NCBI RefSeq assembly: GCF_008831285.2
Contig: NC_045150.1
Span: 1,812,001-1,876,000 of the forward strand
Direction of reading: 5' to 3'
Source of the DNA: Nymphaea colorata
Taxonomy: Eukaryota > Streptophyta > Magnoliopsida > Nymphaeales > Nymphaeaceae
Length of the DNA: 64,000 nucleotides
This document shows positions 1 to 10,232 of the stretch, piece by piece. Below the pieces are notes generated by a model, which did no database searches, was not told the DNA's origin, and saw nothing but the letters and a program-made list of their open reading frames with translations. The translations under genes and the position numbers were made by a program. Numbering within the stretch: position 1 is the stretch's first letter; each line of letters begins with the position of its first letter.

Positions 1-22
1 TAGCACTCTGGCCAGACCAGTC
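1..22 (-). CDS. NIPA gene exon 8, cut by the window edge
   Basis: The acceptor ATGCGTAG precedes GACTGGTCTGGCCAGAGTGC, read as DWSGQSA. It continues MFK from exon 7 exactly as in family members. The rest of the C-terminus lies left of base 1. Confidence 0.85.
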
Positions 23-1571
23 CTACGCATACAAAAACTAAAAAGAATATGAAAATCCATGAATAAAAAGATGCAAAGGGACACACCGATGTTTTTGTAT
101 ACCTTGAACATTATGGAGCTTGCCAAGATGGTCAGAGTTGTGAACATAGCATAATAGATTGGCGAAACAACTGCTGTGTTGAATGTATCAAGTGCCTGAA
201 AAAAAAAAAAAAAAAGGGAAGGATCACAATTAACAACAGAAGGGACTTAGAAACTTGGACCAGCTTATTACTATTCCCTGATGTTTTACTATGTCATTCA
301 TGCTCCCAATCAAAAGAAGATGCAACTGAAAGGTCCAGTGGAAGAAGCCTGACTATGATGTACAGACTTACAGTCCTGTGAGACGTGCATACCTCTCATA
401 AACACCAAAATTGTCTAGAATCTATCCACTTAGAGGAGGTTTGAAATTTTCTTGTCATAGTAAAAGGACATCAGTTTCTTCACTGCTAAAAATGACACAC
501 CATCCAGGTTCAGTTACAATTATGAATTGACTGAAGATCATGTGATTACTGATTAACTAAAGCATGTGACAGAGATTAGAGAAAGACAATTTGTCTCGAG
601 AAATTGCTCTTGTTTGTTCTTGCCAAACCAGCAGTTGGTAATTCAAAAGAGACAACTCCCAACCAGAAGGCTCAACCAAACTCACTTACCAACAGCTTGG
701 GTCTAAGTTGAGTATAAGACCTGAATAGGTCTATTGGGTTCTCAAGGGCCCCTATCAGGGCAGACCACTGCAGCCCATCATCCACTCCTAAGTACCATAT
801 TATTCTATGTGCTCAAGTGATGAATAAAGCCTAGAGCCTAAGTGTCATAGGCTGAACTAAGAATATGTTTGGTAGCTCCAGATCTTAGATCCAACCTCAT
901 ATCTGACATGAGATCCACGGTTCTTGCAAAGATGATTTCTAGGATCCAGATCAAAGAGGGGGGTGGGGATTGGATCTTTTGAGCACACATAACATCCACA
1001 TGAGAAGCTGTGGCAGGAGTTCTCGAAGCCTTCTCTGGCTGGGAAAGAGGGCTTCGAGGCCCACTTTCCTGCTGAAGAAGAGGGTAAATGTGTGTATATA
1101 TATGTCATAGCCACAAATATCGTTCTTGGGTTTTTATCGGAAAGGTTTTTCTCGGATATTTTTTTTGGAAATTTTTTTTTTGGGGTGAAAATTTCGAGAA
1201 AATCTCAGAATTTTTTTTAAAAAATAAAAAATCAAAAGGTTAGGTAAAAATATAAGAAACAAAAAGCTAGTAAGAAGACATAAAAAACATCTAGTTAAAA
1301 TGATAAAAATGATAAAGTAATAAGTATTATATTGCATCTAGGAGGTCATGTTAAATACCAAAAATAAGAAGAAATAATACAATGAAACAAAAGTTGAAAA
1401 AAATAAAAATAGAAAAAGAAATAAAAATAAATGAAAAAATAGAGATAAATTGATTTTTAACATTTCTTTCAAAATATAATGATATTTTCTCGTTTTCATC
1501 ATTTTCTTCATTTTTTTGTTAATATCGCAATATCTTTTGAAAATATTGTGATAGTTGTGGATATATATATA

Positions 1572-1623
<52 letters not shown>

Positions 1624-2243
1624 GCATCATGGCCATGGCTGCCGAGGGTGAGAGAGAGTGTTCTATGTGAATACATGTACAGACCATCAAATAGGCATTT
1701 AAACTATGTCATATGGATGCGGGTCAGGATGCGGAGAAAATAATTTCTCAAAAAAGTTTAGGTGCGGGCACAGCGAGGATGCATATATGTGTCTGTATAT
1801 ATATGTATATAAATCATTTTTTACATAATTATTTAACTGTTCAGTAACCTTGTTTATCTATATTTACACATAACTTTATTAGAGATAGTTTAGTTATGTG
1901 CACATTTAAAATGATTAGACTGGCCCGGTTTGACTGACCGAACCGGATGAGTTGTGTTGGAAAAGCACCAGCTTGGACATCGGTGCAGCAGCCATGTGAA
2001 ATAGCATTTAAATGTCACCTCGGATCTGAATATGAGGATCTCAAGTCCAAACACATAAAAACCCCTCAAATCTAAGATCCAAAGGAAACAAACATGTTTA
2101 ATAGTACAAAAAAAAAAAGACAAAAATGTAGAATGCAACAATAAATGGTATTATGTAGCCACAGAAACAAACACATACAATTACACACAGTCACATAAAG
2201 ATTGTTAAAATAACAAAAAACCATGTAGATAAATATACATATA

Positions 2244-2279
<36 letters not shown>

Positions 2280-5200
2280 AAAATTGTGTCTAATGCTTAT
2301 GACAATGCACACACACACACACATACACACACACACACATATATACGTATATATATATATTATATTATATTATATTATATTATACTATATGTCACATAGG
2401 TATGGGTACGGGTGCCGGTGCGGGTACCGGTGCAGGTACGAGTACTGACCATTTTCAAAAAACTCGGGTGCGGGGTTACGGCCGTATATATATATATAAC
2501 AATAAGAAATACTTAGAAAATATGTATCAAAATAAAGAATATACATCAACATAAACAAATAAATAACATAGAAAATATATATCAATGGTTTTTGCAGCAG
2601 TGTGTTTAAGAAACCTATGAAAAACTTTAAACATATGGACAACCAAGCAGCCCCCTCGTCAAATATGAATATCAATCGAATTTTCACATCCAAAGAATAA
2701 AATAAAAAGTAAGGGGAAAAAATTAAATCAAAGTAAAATGAAGCAGTTTGGATCTATAGGTACCCAAGTGTCAAAGTGCCCATTTTGGGTACGGGTACGG
2801 CGACATGGGTACGGCGACACGGGTACGTGAACCTTACTGAAGTACCCATGCGACTGAGATTATATTATACTATATTTATATATATTGTGTTGTCAAAATA
2901 AGGAAACGAAAGCATTTCTCAACAAAAAACTCATGATTATCAAGTATGAACTAATATCAATAAAATAACTGGATGGTATGATAAAACAAACATGTTAAAC
3001 ATTTCATAATATAATACAAACATAACTAAAAGCTTGAGAGATCAAATTTAATGAAGTTCAACAACTATAGTTTACATGTTTTATAGCAACCAAAAAAAAG
3101 TTGCAAGTAAACATCAATGCATTTCAATTTAATAAAGCATGAAAACTCTTACCATTTCCTAAATGTCAAGAGCTAATATTTTAATTCTAATTTCTAAAAC
3201 TAAAGTCTTAATATAAAACTTTAAATTATATGGGTTGAACATTGTTAATCAATGGGTATATGGGTCCTAATGAACCTAGACAATTGGTAAGTGCACTTTG
3301 GTTTCGGTTCAGAAAAGTTTTATTATGATTTTACTCCAGAAAGCTACACACTTTTGGGAGCCAGAAACTATTCGACCACTTTGCAAGTTCGAGAATTTAG
3401 AAGACCATGTCCAGTAAAACATGGTGTTCTTCTATTTCACTGTAAAAGTTTCCAATACATCCTAATTGTGTAAGCAGATTAATGCCAATGGGGTTTGAAA
3501 ACTATTTGACATAAATAAATCTAATCAAATTAAACACCATATTACTATGTACTTATCAGATAAAGTCTGACCCTTTTGCATGCCTACTTATTTGTAGAGG
3601 ACTGACATATAGCATATAGAACATATTTTCATCATAACCTCATGCCAGAGCAGTTTGCACATTGGCTACCTGTTGTAGAATATGAAATAATTTCTGGATA
3701 ACTTATGACACTAAAAAGCAACTTGATTCAAACGATGGTCAAATTCAAGTCCGATGTGCATGCAGATCTGTGCTGATAAACTCAACTTAGCCACCAAAAG
3801 GAAAAAAGAACAAGTCAAATCTCCACATGCCACTCTTAATTCAGGTGCATTTTATCACAAGTTATAGAGATTAGGGTCTAGTAGACCCTAATCTCTATAA
3901 CTCGTGATGAGGTGTAGAGTTTTCAACTAAGGCAGACACATGTAGGTACGTTATTTGTTGATGAATGCAAAGGCTCATGCAGAAGAGTTGAAAGAGAATC
4001 ACATAGTGCTTATCAATAGAGATTTTACAAATCATAGTTTGTGGTCATCAACATATCAATATATAGTCTTCAAGATAAATTACGTAGGCAGAATAGTAAA
4101 AGCAGCTTCTTTCTTCAAAATACATACTTTAATTAAACACATGCATGATATTTTAGATGGTTGGAGCTAGCTAAAAAATGTTTTACCCTCTATGAGAAGC
4201 AAGACTCATATAATATGAAAAGATTTATCTCACCATGTTCAGATAATTCAACTGAATCACGATACATGTCACTGCAACCATAGCAAAAATCCATGTCTGT
4301 GGATATCCAGCTTGGTTTGTACCCTCGATTGTGAGTTTGATGGCAATTCCAACAGCTTTGATGCTCATAACCTGCAACAGAACACAACAAGGATGTGCCA
4401 CTCATGATTCCATGAATCAAATGGAACTTAATCTTAAGAGTAGAAAAATTGAAGAAACCAATCAAAAGAAACTGATAGGAGTTACTGTGAGTGAGCCGAC
4501 TAGAGAACATATGCCCAAGTACACCATTATATTCGTCTGGCCATATCGAGGGGCAAAATGCAACATTAATGCTAGTGATGTTGCAACCACCGACGCGGTA
4601 TACAGAAGAAAGGCTGAAAATTTCACAAATGCCAAAGTAAGCAAGATTTATTGCAAGATGATGATTGAGGATTATCCGCCAGCAGAAGTTAATAAGGCAG
4701 TGATCTGGAGAGATCCATTGGTTAAGATTCTTACCTGGCTGGGTTGCCAAATCCCAGATCTCTGTTACTGAGGTGAGGCTGTGCTCTGAAGGTGCATGAA
4801 GCACAATGACAGTAGAGCCTACTATGCACAACAGGCAACCAAGCATTCCCATTTTGTCCAATTTCTCATTCAACATGAAATGTGCTAGGACAGCGCTGTT
4901 ATGCAGTAACATTTAGTCAACATTAGTATGCCTGTGGTCTTGGTCTGAGATATGGACTTCAGCCGCCAACCAACAGAATTTATGTCACTTCAACAAATGT
5001 CCTACAATATCTTTACCTTACAATTATGCTTAATGCCCCTAATGGTGTCACCAGAACGGCTGGAGCAAAAATATAAGCTACAAAGTTTGCGATCTCCCCA
5101 CCAATCACTACATATATACATTTCAGAATCTGTAAGAGATCTAACCATTTCAATCCAAAATCTACAGTCATACGGAGCCCGGAAGGAAATATACAAGGAG

Positions 5201-5535
5201 TATTTCAACAGACTTACTAGTCACCATTCCTGCCCACCAAAGGGGCTCCAATAGATAACCATATCCTCCAGAACCTTACATGCAAAAAGAGCAAAGTTAC
5301 CACACTCAAGTCCTTAAAGTCCAACAAAATCCAACCCTCATTGCAGAACGAGGGAGAAATTGAACTACGCAGCTCGAGTGTTACCTGCACGATCACCATA
5401 TGCACCTGCACGTTTAAGCCCCTTCTTCTTCAATATGAAACTCGATCCAATGAACGCGCTGGAAACCCCAGCAAGAAGAAGCCCCTTGAGATTGTCGGCA
5501 TCCAACACCGAACCGACTTGACTCCGCAAAGTCAT
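1..5535 (-). CDS. NIPA-type magnesium transporter gene, 3' end off the window
   Basis: Membrane protein of the NIPA (DUF803) family, whose members move Mg2+ or related cations across plasma or endosomal membranes. Eight exons join in frame: 5535-5385, 5274-5218, 5107-5017, 4895-4735, 4613-4486, 4371-4234, 195-103 and 22 to beyond base 1. Every complete intron has GT at its start and AG at its end. The visible 841 coding bases give 280 residues. Family hallmarks in order: FIGSSFILKKKGLKRAGA, YGYLLEPLWWAGMVT, FAPAVLVTPLGALSII, VLAHFMLNEKL, GCLLCIVGSTVIVLHAP, FAPRYGQTNIMVYLGICSL, QLNYLNMALDTFNTAVVSP, MFKDW. The start ATG at 5535 has an in-frame TGA 17 codons upstream and no ATG between. About 40-60 C-terminal residues are missing to the left. 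No internal stop is seen, so it is probably functional. Family assignment is secure; which NIPA paralogue is not determined. Confidence 0.93.
103..195 (-). CDS. NIPA gene exon 7
   Basis: A 93-base exon encoding ALDTFNTAVVSPIYYAMF and TTLTILASSIMFK, a near-invariant block of the family. It lies about 4.0 kb from exon 6. The acceptor follows a long T tract on the minus strand (TTTTTCAG|GCACTT) and the donor is TTCAAG|GTATAC. Confidence 0.92.
1575..1622. repeat. (GA)n microsatellite
   Basis: About 23 GA units preceded by a short (AT)n run, inside NIPA intron 6. Confidence 0.97.
1705..1790. repeat. G-rich GGATGCGGGTC motif patch
   Basis: Reads GGATGCGGGTCAGGATGCGG then GGTGCGGGCACAGCGAGGATGC. 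It resembles the GGGTACGG patches at 2.4 and 2.8 kb and is probably a decayed relative. Confidence 0.4.
2241..2390. repeat. Compound (CT)n(AC)n...(AC)n(AT)n microsatellite
   Basis: CT then AC dinucleotides at about 2244-2279, a second AC run from about 2306, and AT or TATAT repeats to about 2388, inside NIPA intron 6. Confidence 0.95.
2396..2487 (+). repeat. G-rich GGGTACGGGTGCCGG patch, left copy
   Basis: Degenerate tandem of a six-base G-rich word (GGTACG, GGTGCG, GGTGCC), ending in a GC-rich CTCGGGTGCGGGGTTACGGCCG stretch. A second patch in the same direction lies near 2790. It may be part of a small decayed transposon; no target duplication was recognised. Confidence 0.6.
2755..2860 (+). 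repeat. G-rich GGGTACGGCGACA patch, right copy
   Basis: Contains GGGTACGGGTACGGCGACAT followed by GGGTACGGCGACAC, a 14-base direct repeat with one change, then GGGTACGTGAACC and GTACCCATGCG. Same direction as the patch at 2.4 kb. Confidence 0.6.
3854..3908. repeat. 55-base near-perfect hairpin
   Basis: Two 27-base arms (3854-3880 and 3882-3908) are reverse complements with a single mismatch, separated by one base (3881). Left arm begins ATCACAAGTTATAGAG and ends TTAGGGTCTA. It lies in NIPA intron 6, so the hairpin would be present in the unspliced transcript. It could be a fold-back transposon remnant or a small-RNA precursor. Confidence 0.9.
4234..4371 (-). CDS. NIPA gene exon 6
   Basis: A 138-base exon from VMSIKAVGIAIKLTIEG through YPQTWIFAMVAVTCIVIQLN to YLNM. 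The family usually has Lys where this copy has the last Met (YLNK then ALDTFN). The acceptor is TTGCAG|GTTATG and the donor is AACATG|GTGAGA. Confidence 0.92.
4486..4613 (-). CDS. NIPA gene exon 5
   Basis: A 128-base exon encoding FLLYTASVVATSLALMLHF and the diagnostic APRYGQTNIMVYLGICSL. The acceptor is TTTTCAG|CCTTTC and the donor is CTCACA|GTAACT. Confidence 0.92.
4735..4895 (-). CDS. NIPA gene exon 4
   Basis: A 161-base exon carrying AVLAHFMLNEKLDKMG, then GCLLCIVGSTVIVLHAP and the hydrophilic loop SEHSLTSVTEIWDLATQP. The acceptor is ATAACAG|CGCTG and the donor is CCAG|GTAAGA. Confidence 0.92.
5017..5107 (-). CDS. NIPA gene exon 3
   Basis: A 91-base exon encoding MIGGEIANFVAYIFAP and VLVTPLGALSIIV, the second and third membrane segments. 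The acceptor is TATGTAG|TGATTGG and the donor is GTAAG|GTAAAG. The AG left at its end makes Ser with the first base of exon 4. Confidence 0.9.
5218..5274 (-). CDS. NIPA gene exon 2
   Basis: A 57-base exon carrying GSGGYGYLLEPLWWAGMVT. The acceptor is GTAAG|GTTCTG and the donor is ACTA|GTAAGT. The strongly conserved YLLEPLWWAGM motif fixes the frame. Confidence 0.9.
5385..5535 (-). CDS. NIPA gene exon 1 (start codon)
   Basis: Encodes residues 1-50 plus one base: an N-terminal tail, then the first membrane segment (LLLAGVSSAFIGSSFIL) and the basic KKKGLKRAG loop. The donor reads GCAG|GTAACA. Confidence 0.9.
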
Positions 5536-6050
5536 GGTCAATCGCCCCTCTGGTTCACCATAAGGCAGCTTCGGCGAATCTCATTCACACCACCATGCTT
5601 TCCAGAACCCCTAAAACTAGCATACCATAAAGCCAAATTTGGAGGTTAAAGCTGATACCCATATAAAAACTTTCTCTCAAACAATTCAATGAAAGCCAAC
5701 GAACACTCCCTGTCTTCCAAACTCCCCCATCTTCAATAAACGCAAGAGCAGGTGAAATATTTAAGCCCGTAACAGGAAGTTACCTGTAACTGGTGGGGGG
5801 AATTCAACCCCGACAGAACTAGAATTCAGAACTCTCAGAAGCATCCGAAGTTGACCACGAACTAAACGAAATAAAGAGAGGTTGAGGTTTGGATATCTAG
5901 ATGGATAGCTAATAAAAAAAATAAACTACAGTTTGCCAACAGGAGGAAAATGAACACGAAAAACAGATCAAACTAGGTGCTGGCCTCGTGTTCGGCCTCA
6001 CCTGCCAGTCCAAGGGGGGGAGAGAGAGAGACGACGATGACGATTAAGTT
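5536..6050 (-). promoter_or_regulatory. NIPA 5' leader with probable leader intron and pyrimidine patch
   Basis: On the minus strand a CT-rich patch (CGTCTCTCTCTCTCCCCCCTTGG, about 6035-6013) resembles the Y patch seen near plant transcription starts. Further down, CAGTTACAG|GTAACT near 5790 is a possible donor and CTAGTTTTAG|GGGTTC (exon start 5610) a possible acceptor for an intron in the leader. This is inference only; no TATA box is convincing. Confidence 0.4.
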
Positions 6051-7322
6051 TTCTTTCCGTCCCATATACGAGGTAAACATCGCTGGAGAAAGGGAGGAGG
6101 AATTTGCCACGAATACAACGAATATGCGTGTTGGACTGGCGGCCTCGCCAGTCGCCAGAGTCGCCGTAACACATGGCACGGATCGGATCATGTGTAAATT
6201 CATACCGAGTTCGCTTAACTGGTACTGGATTGGGAAATTATTAGGAGATTTTATCGGACAAGAGGACCGCATGCTCGGGTTGGATCATTTCTTGTAAAAG
6301 TCGATTTGTGAACTTAAATCCGCGGAGCTGCCGTTTCCGTGAATCAGATTCAGCTGATGGTTGTCAATCACAAATTTTAATTCAACGCAAAAATTGCAAA
6401 ATTAATTTGCACAAACTTTAATTCAACACAGATATTCGAAGAAAAAAAGCTAAAAAGAGATTAACTTTTGAGCAAATAGCAGATCAATTCTCCGTAGACC
6501 GCTGGGATGGCTAGATTGTAGAGTTCAGGAGCTAACACTCTTGCCCGTGGTTGCTGCCCATGTGCCGTAGATAGATTTACAGCTATTAGTTTCTTACTCA
6601 AGGTGTTCTGTAAGTCAACCTAAAGCGACAAACTTAAAAGCAAAAATGAAGATAAGGTCTTTTATGTGAAAGGTGGTTTGCCCCAAGTAAAAATTATCTA
6701 CTTTTCATATGCTCTACAAAGAAAAACTTGGGACCTCATTGCAAAAAAAAACAACATAAGACTGGATTTAGGATATTATATGAAGGAAGCGTTGATGAAA
6801 TTAAGAACTTTCTCGTTTAGAAAGGGAAGAGTTCCTGGTGCGGCCAATGGACATTTATTATTGGCGTGAGTACAAAGAGTATTTCATCTTACTCCTTAGT
6901 TGAAAATAAAAATTCACACTCTTTTCTCATCCTCTTATGATAGTAGGTCTGCTTTCAATTTCTAAGAGTGATGTCCTATACTTCAATAATTTTTTTTTAT
7001 CATTTTTTATAAAAATTAATATTTCTTTCATTAGGCATCTCTTTTAGATTTCCGCGTCTTTTTATAAATTTTTATATTAAAAAAAATCTGTAGAAGTAGA
7101 AAACTTACATACAATTAATTAAAAACAAAAAAATAGTATTTTAAAATAGGTAAATCTTGGCACATGCCCGTCTTGAATGGACTACAAAATTTAAAACAAT
7201 TTACCACAGAATTCTATTCAAATCGGCCAATTCAGTCTGATTATAATAACACTGACACTTGATGGTAGGAGGTTGCGATTTTATGAGAGAAATTAGTTGG
7301 AGCTTGGGATGGCCCAAGGATT

Positions 7323-7359
<37 letters not shown>

Positions 7360-7780
7360 ATTAATAAATTATCCATTTTCAAATGTCTTCTTGTATCTAC
7401 GTTGGCCAACGGACAAGCCATTTAAGCCCTTGAATTAAAAAAAAAAAAACGAAATCCCCGACAAACGCAAGAAAGAAAAGGAGAAAACTTACATTTCATA
7501 AAATGCTAGAAATGTCCCATACTCCCATTCCTTTTCATAAGTTACCCAAAGAACCTACACGTTCATGTTCGGATGCGGATGCACAACGGATGCCCTAACG
7601 ATACGGATTTGGCGTGTAGTTGTAGAAGAGCACTTGTGATCTTTAAAGTGTATAGAAACAGTTCGCTGCACGCTTTCGTGATCGCCTTGATAAGTCCGAG
7701 AGTGAGAGTTGGTGTTGGAGATGGGGTTTCCAACAAAGGAATATGGACTTGATGGTAGTTCAATGTGATATGAGGGAAGT
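6051..7780. other. Intergenic stretch upstream of the NIPA gene
   Basis: 6051-6300 is GC-richer and could hold the NIPA core promoter. 6300-7780 is AT-rich with no recognisable gene. It holds a (TA)15 microsatellite at about 7328-7357. Short open frames in it match nothing I know. Confidence 0.5.
7328..7357. repeat. (TA)15 microsatellite
   Basis: Uninterrupted TA dinucleotides. Confidence 0.97.
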
Positions 7781-9560
7781 CACGGGATGCTCTCTTTCAA
7801 TTCCTTCAAATTGTGAAAAAGGATTCTGTGGCATTTGAGAAAAACTCTGCACCATTGTCAGTCCTAGTTTCTTTACATGAATTTGAAACTGGTATTTTGC
7901 ATGGAAATAAAATTTTGCACTACGTATATGTAAAGTTTCTAATCTATACTTTATGAGGTATAGCCTTGCGGGTTAAAAAGAACGCGTCAACCAGAGAAAG
8001 AAAACGATGCGCCCCAAGTAAAGAAGATGTTTGGTAACCCATCCAAATGATGTACTCAATTAATCAAAATGGAAATATAGTATAAATGGAAAAATATGGG
8101 AATTTTATAAGATAACAAACCAAACACCGTTAATCAGAAAACCAATGATAAAGATAAAGACACAAGTCTAATAGCAAATAAGTGACCTAATTAGAGGATG
8201 CCATCCGTACGTTAGGTTCTTTAGGCACCGTTATGCCAACAATGTGTTCTTCTTCCTCAAACATGTAATGGTCATTCTCAATCTACCTTCCCGATCATCA
8301 TTTTGGAGCGATGGTCTTCAATAATGCATTAACCACTGTCAAATATCATAATGTAATCACACTCATTAACAAGCTTAATTAGGGAAATTGAATGAAACCT
8401 TTGGAACACAAAGAACATTGGAAGCGTAATTTGAGGGCATAATTGGACTTGACAAATTGAAAAGCATATGAAAAGGAAACACTGGGTAGTCCAAGTAGTC
8501 AATAATTGGTTGAAGCAAGGGCAATCAGATTTGACATGGAATGGGGCGTATGATCCACAGCCCTTGTGTCTATGATTCAACAATTAGAAGAAACCAAGCA
8601 TGCAATGAGGTGATGAATTACTGCATTGGCTTGAGAATGTTGGTGGTTGTTTTGATTCATGAAAATAGTCAAGTAAATAGAAATATTCAGGCATAAAAAA
8701 AGGATAGAAGATTGTTGACTGACTATTAAAGGATTCAGCAGCAAAGCCAAGACACCTTAACTTAGGCTATTGCTTTTGGTCACAAGAAGCAGTTCTATTG
8801 CAAGATCTGCGAATGGAGTAATACTTGGCCTTTATTTGAGCAGATTTGCCACAATGATCACAACAACATTGACTTTTGCCTCTTTGCTTGGCTGATGCAA
8901 CCTAATTTTTGTAGTGCAGTGGATTCAGATGCTACAAAGCGTGTGGTTGTCTTTGATCAATAAAGAACATGCCCTTGAAATGGTTTCATGGGTTCCATAA
9001 GCAAAATTTAATTCTTATCATGTTCGCATCACTGAGACCCATCAGGAACTGGATGAGTTTAACCAGTTGTTACAAATCATGAATAAGATACGTGGCTCCT
9101 CAAGCACAAGCAGGAAGAGTGACATAACATGCATATTCATCCCACAAAGATTCGATTTTAGAAAAATATGATGCTACTAATGACTCTATATGTTGGAAAT
9201 TTATTATCTTCTGTCATGTTTGATAAAAATCTGAGTGCATCAAATTAAAAAAAGAGCTCTTGAAATCTAGCCCATAACATCATAAGCAGTTTGTGCATAT
9301 GTAACTGCAGCCTACAAATCTTTGTTATTAGAATTTTATAGCCATGACTGAACCACATTGTCACATATGTAACAAGTGATGGAGGTCATAATCAATTGTC
9401 CTAAAATTTATCAACCACAAAGACAATTAATATTGTGTTTAGCACTTCTTAAGGCCACATTTGTAGCTCGATGCTACATAGCATAATTGTTGCCAACCAC
9501 TAGATGAGTGACCAGATTTATGTCTAGATTGTCTGGGTGGTATAGCATATAAGGGACTAC
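7780..9560 (-). pseudogene. Decayed Ty1-copia polyprotein remnant (gag, protease, integrase)
   Basis: Minus-strand translation in shifting frames follows Copia order. Gag at about 9450-8990 shows YFSKIESLWDEYACY and LIQFLMGLSDANMIR, as in UBN2-type gag. A knuckle-like CDHCGKSAQ lies near 8870. Protease lies near 8560, where the DTGA active site reads DTRA, and the pre-integrase part reads LVNECDYIMIF and IEDHRSKMMIGK. An integrase fragment at about 7930-7790 reads TRTDNGAEFFSNATESFF. Reverse transcriptase and RNase H were not found. Stops and frameshifts abound, so it is inactive. Boundaries are approximate and no LTR pair was assigned. Confidence 0.75.
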
Positions 9561-9849
9561 TGAGATTCCTTCCCCTGTTGTGGTTCTTGACAATGAAGTG
9601 AGTGATGTTCATTTAGCAGTTATATGAACCTTGACAATGTTATCATCAGAACATGATATGAAATAGGTGGTGATCTTGTGGCAACCGTTCGAATCTTGAC
9701 ATAACTACTATTTGAAGGGATTGAAGGATAAATTGTGAATGGATTCATGGCTCAGTTCTGAAGTTGTCAATGGCATAGTGTTTTTTTGAACACATTAATG
9801 ATTAATCAGTAAGATATTTTTACACTATAATGGAAAAAGGTAAGAAGGA

Positions 9850-10200
9850 CATGTCCAAAGTACTGTAAAATCATGTGTTGTTTGGTATAGATGCCCCTTC
9901 ATACTCATCTATTTAATGAATAGTCAATCTCTTACACTTGTCCAATTCACCTATATATAGGTGAGACAACGTAATGAGAATCATGCTTTTCTGGGATCTA
10001 TGGATGTAGGTCACGTACGACCGAACCACATAAATCCCTCTTTGCTTTTGCTTTTGTTTCTTGTTCTTCAACATGCTTATATGAATGCTACAAGTTTCGA
10101 CATGGTATGTGGGTATGATTTTTAGGTTTCTGTCAATTCTTATCATAAAAAATGTTGGCAGTGTCAAATTTATTCTCTAATTCCCAATCATCTCAACAAG
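9850..10200 (+). mobile_element. Probable Copia LTR remnant
   Basis: The stretch near 9994-10035 reads GGATGTAGGT, then CCGAACCACATAAATC, closely matching the reverse complement of the LTR at 25217-25538 (GGATGTAGGT, then CCGAACCACATAAA). It lies just upstream of a plus-strand gag, as a 5' LTR should. Ends are not defined. Confidence 0.55.
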
Positions 10201-10232
10201 TGATGTTGATCCAAAAAGTAGTCAATGATTAG

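Larger units (their letters stand above)
196..4233 (-). other. NIPA gene intron 6, 4038 bases
   Basis: Bounded by verified splice sites of exons 6 and 7 on the minus strand. No coding content is recognised inside. It holds microsatellites, G-rich GGGTACGG motifs and a near-perfect hairpin, listed separately. Short open frames in it are by-products of AG or AC repeats. Confidence 0.85.

Noticed and set aside
1479-1690. Arg/Glu and Leu/Ser repeat frames
   Set aside because: These are translations of the (GA)n microsatellite inside the NIPA intron.
4331-4771. 146-codon open frame on the plus strand
   Set aside because: It lies antisense to NIPA exons 4-6, whose spliced product matches a known family.
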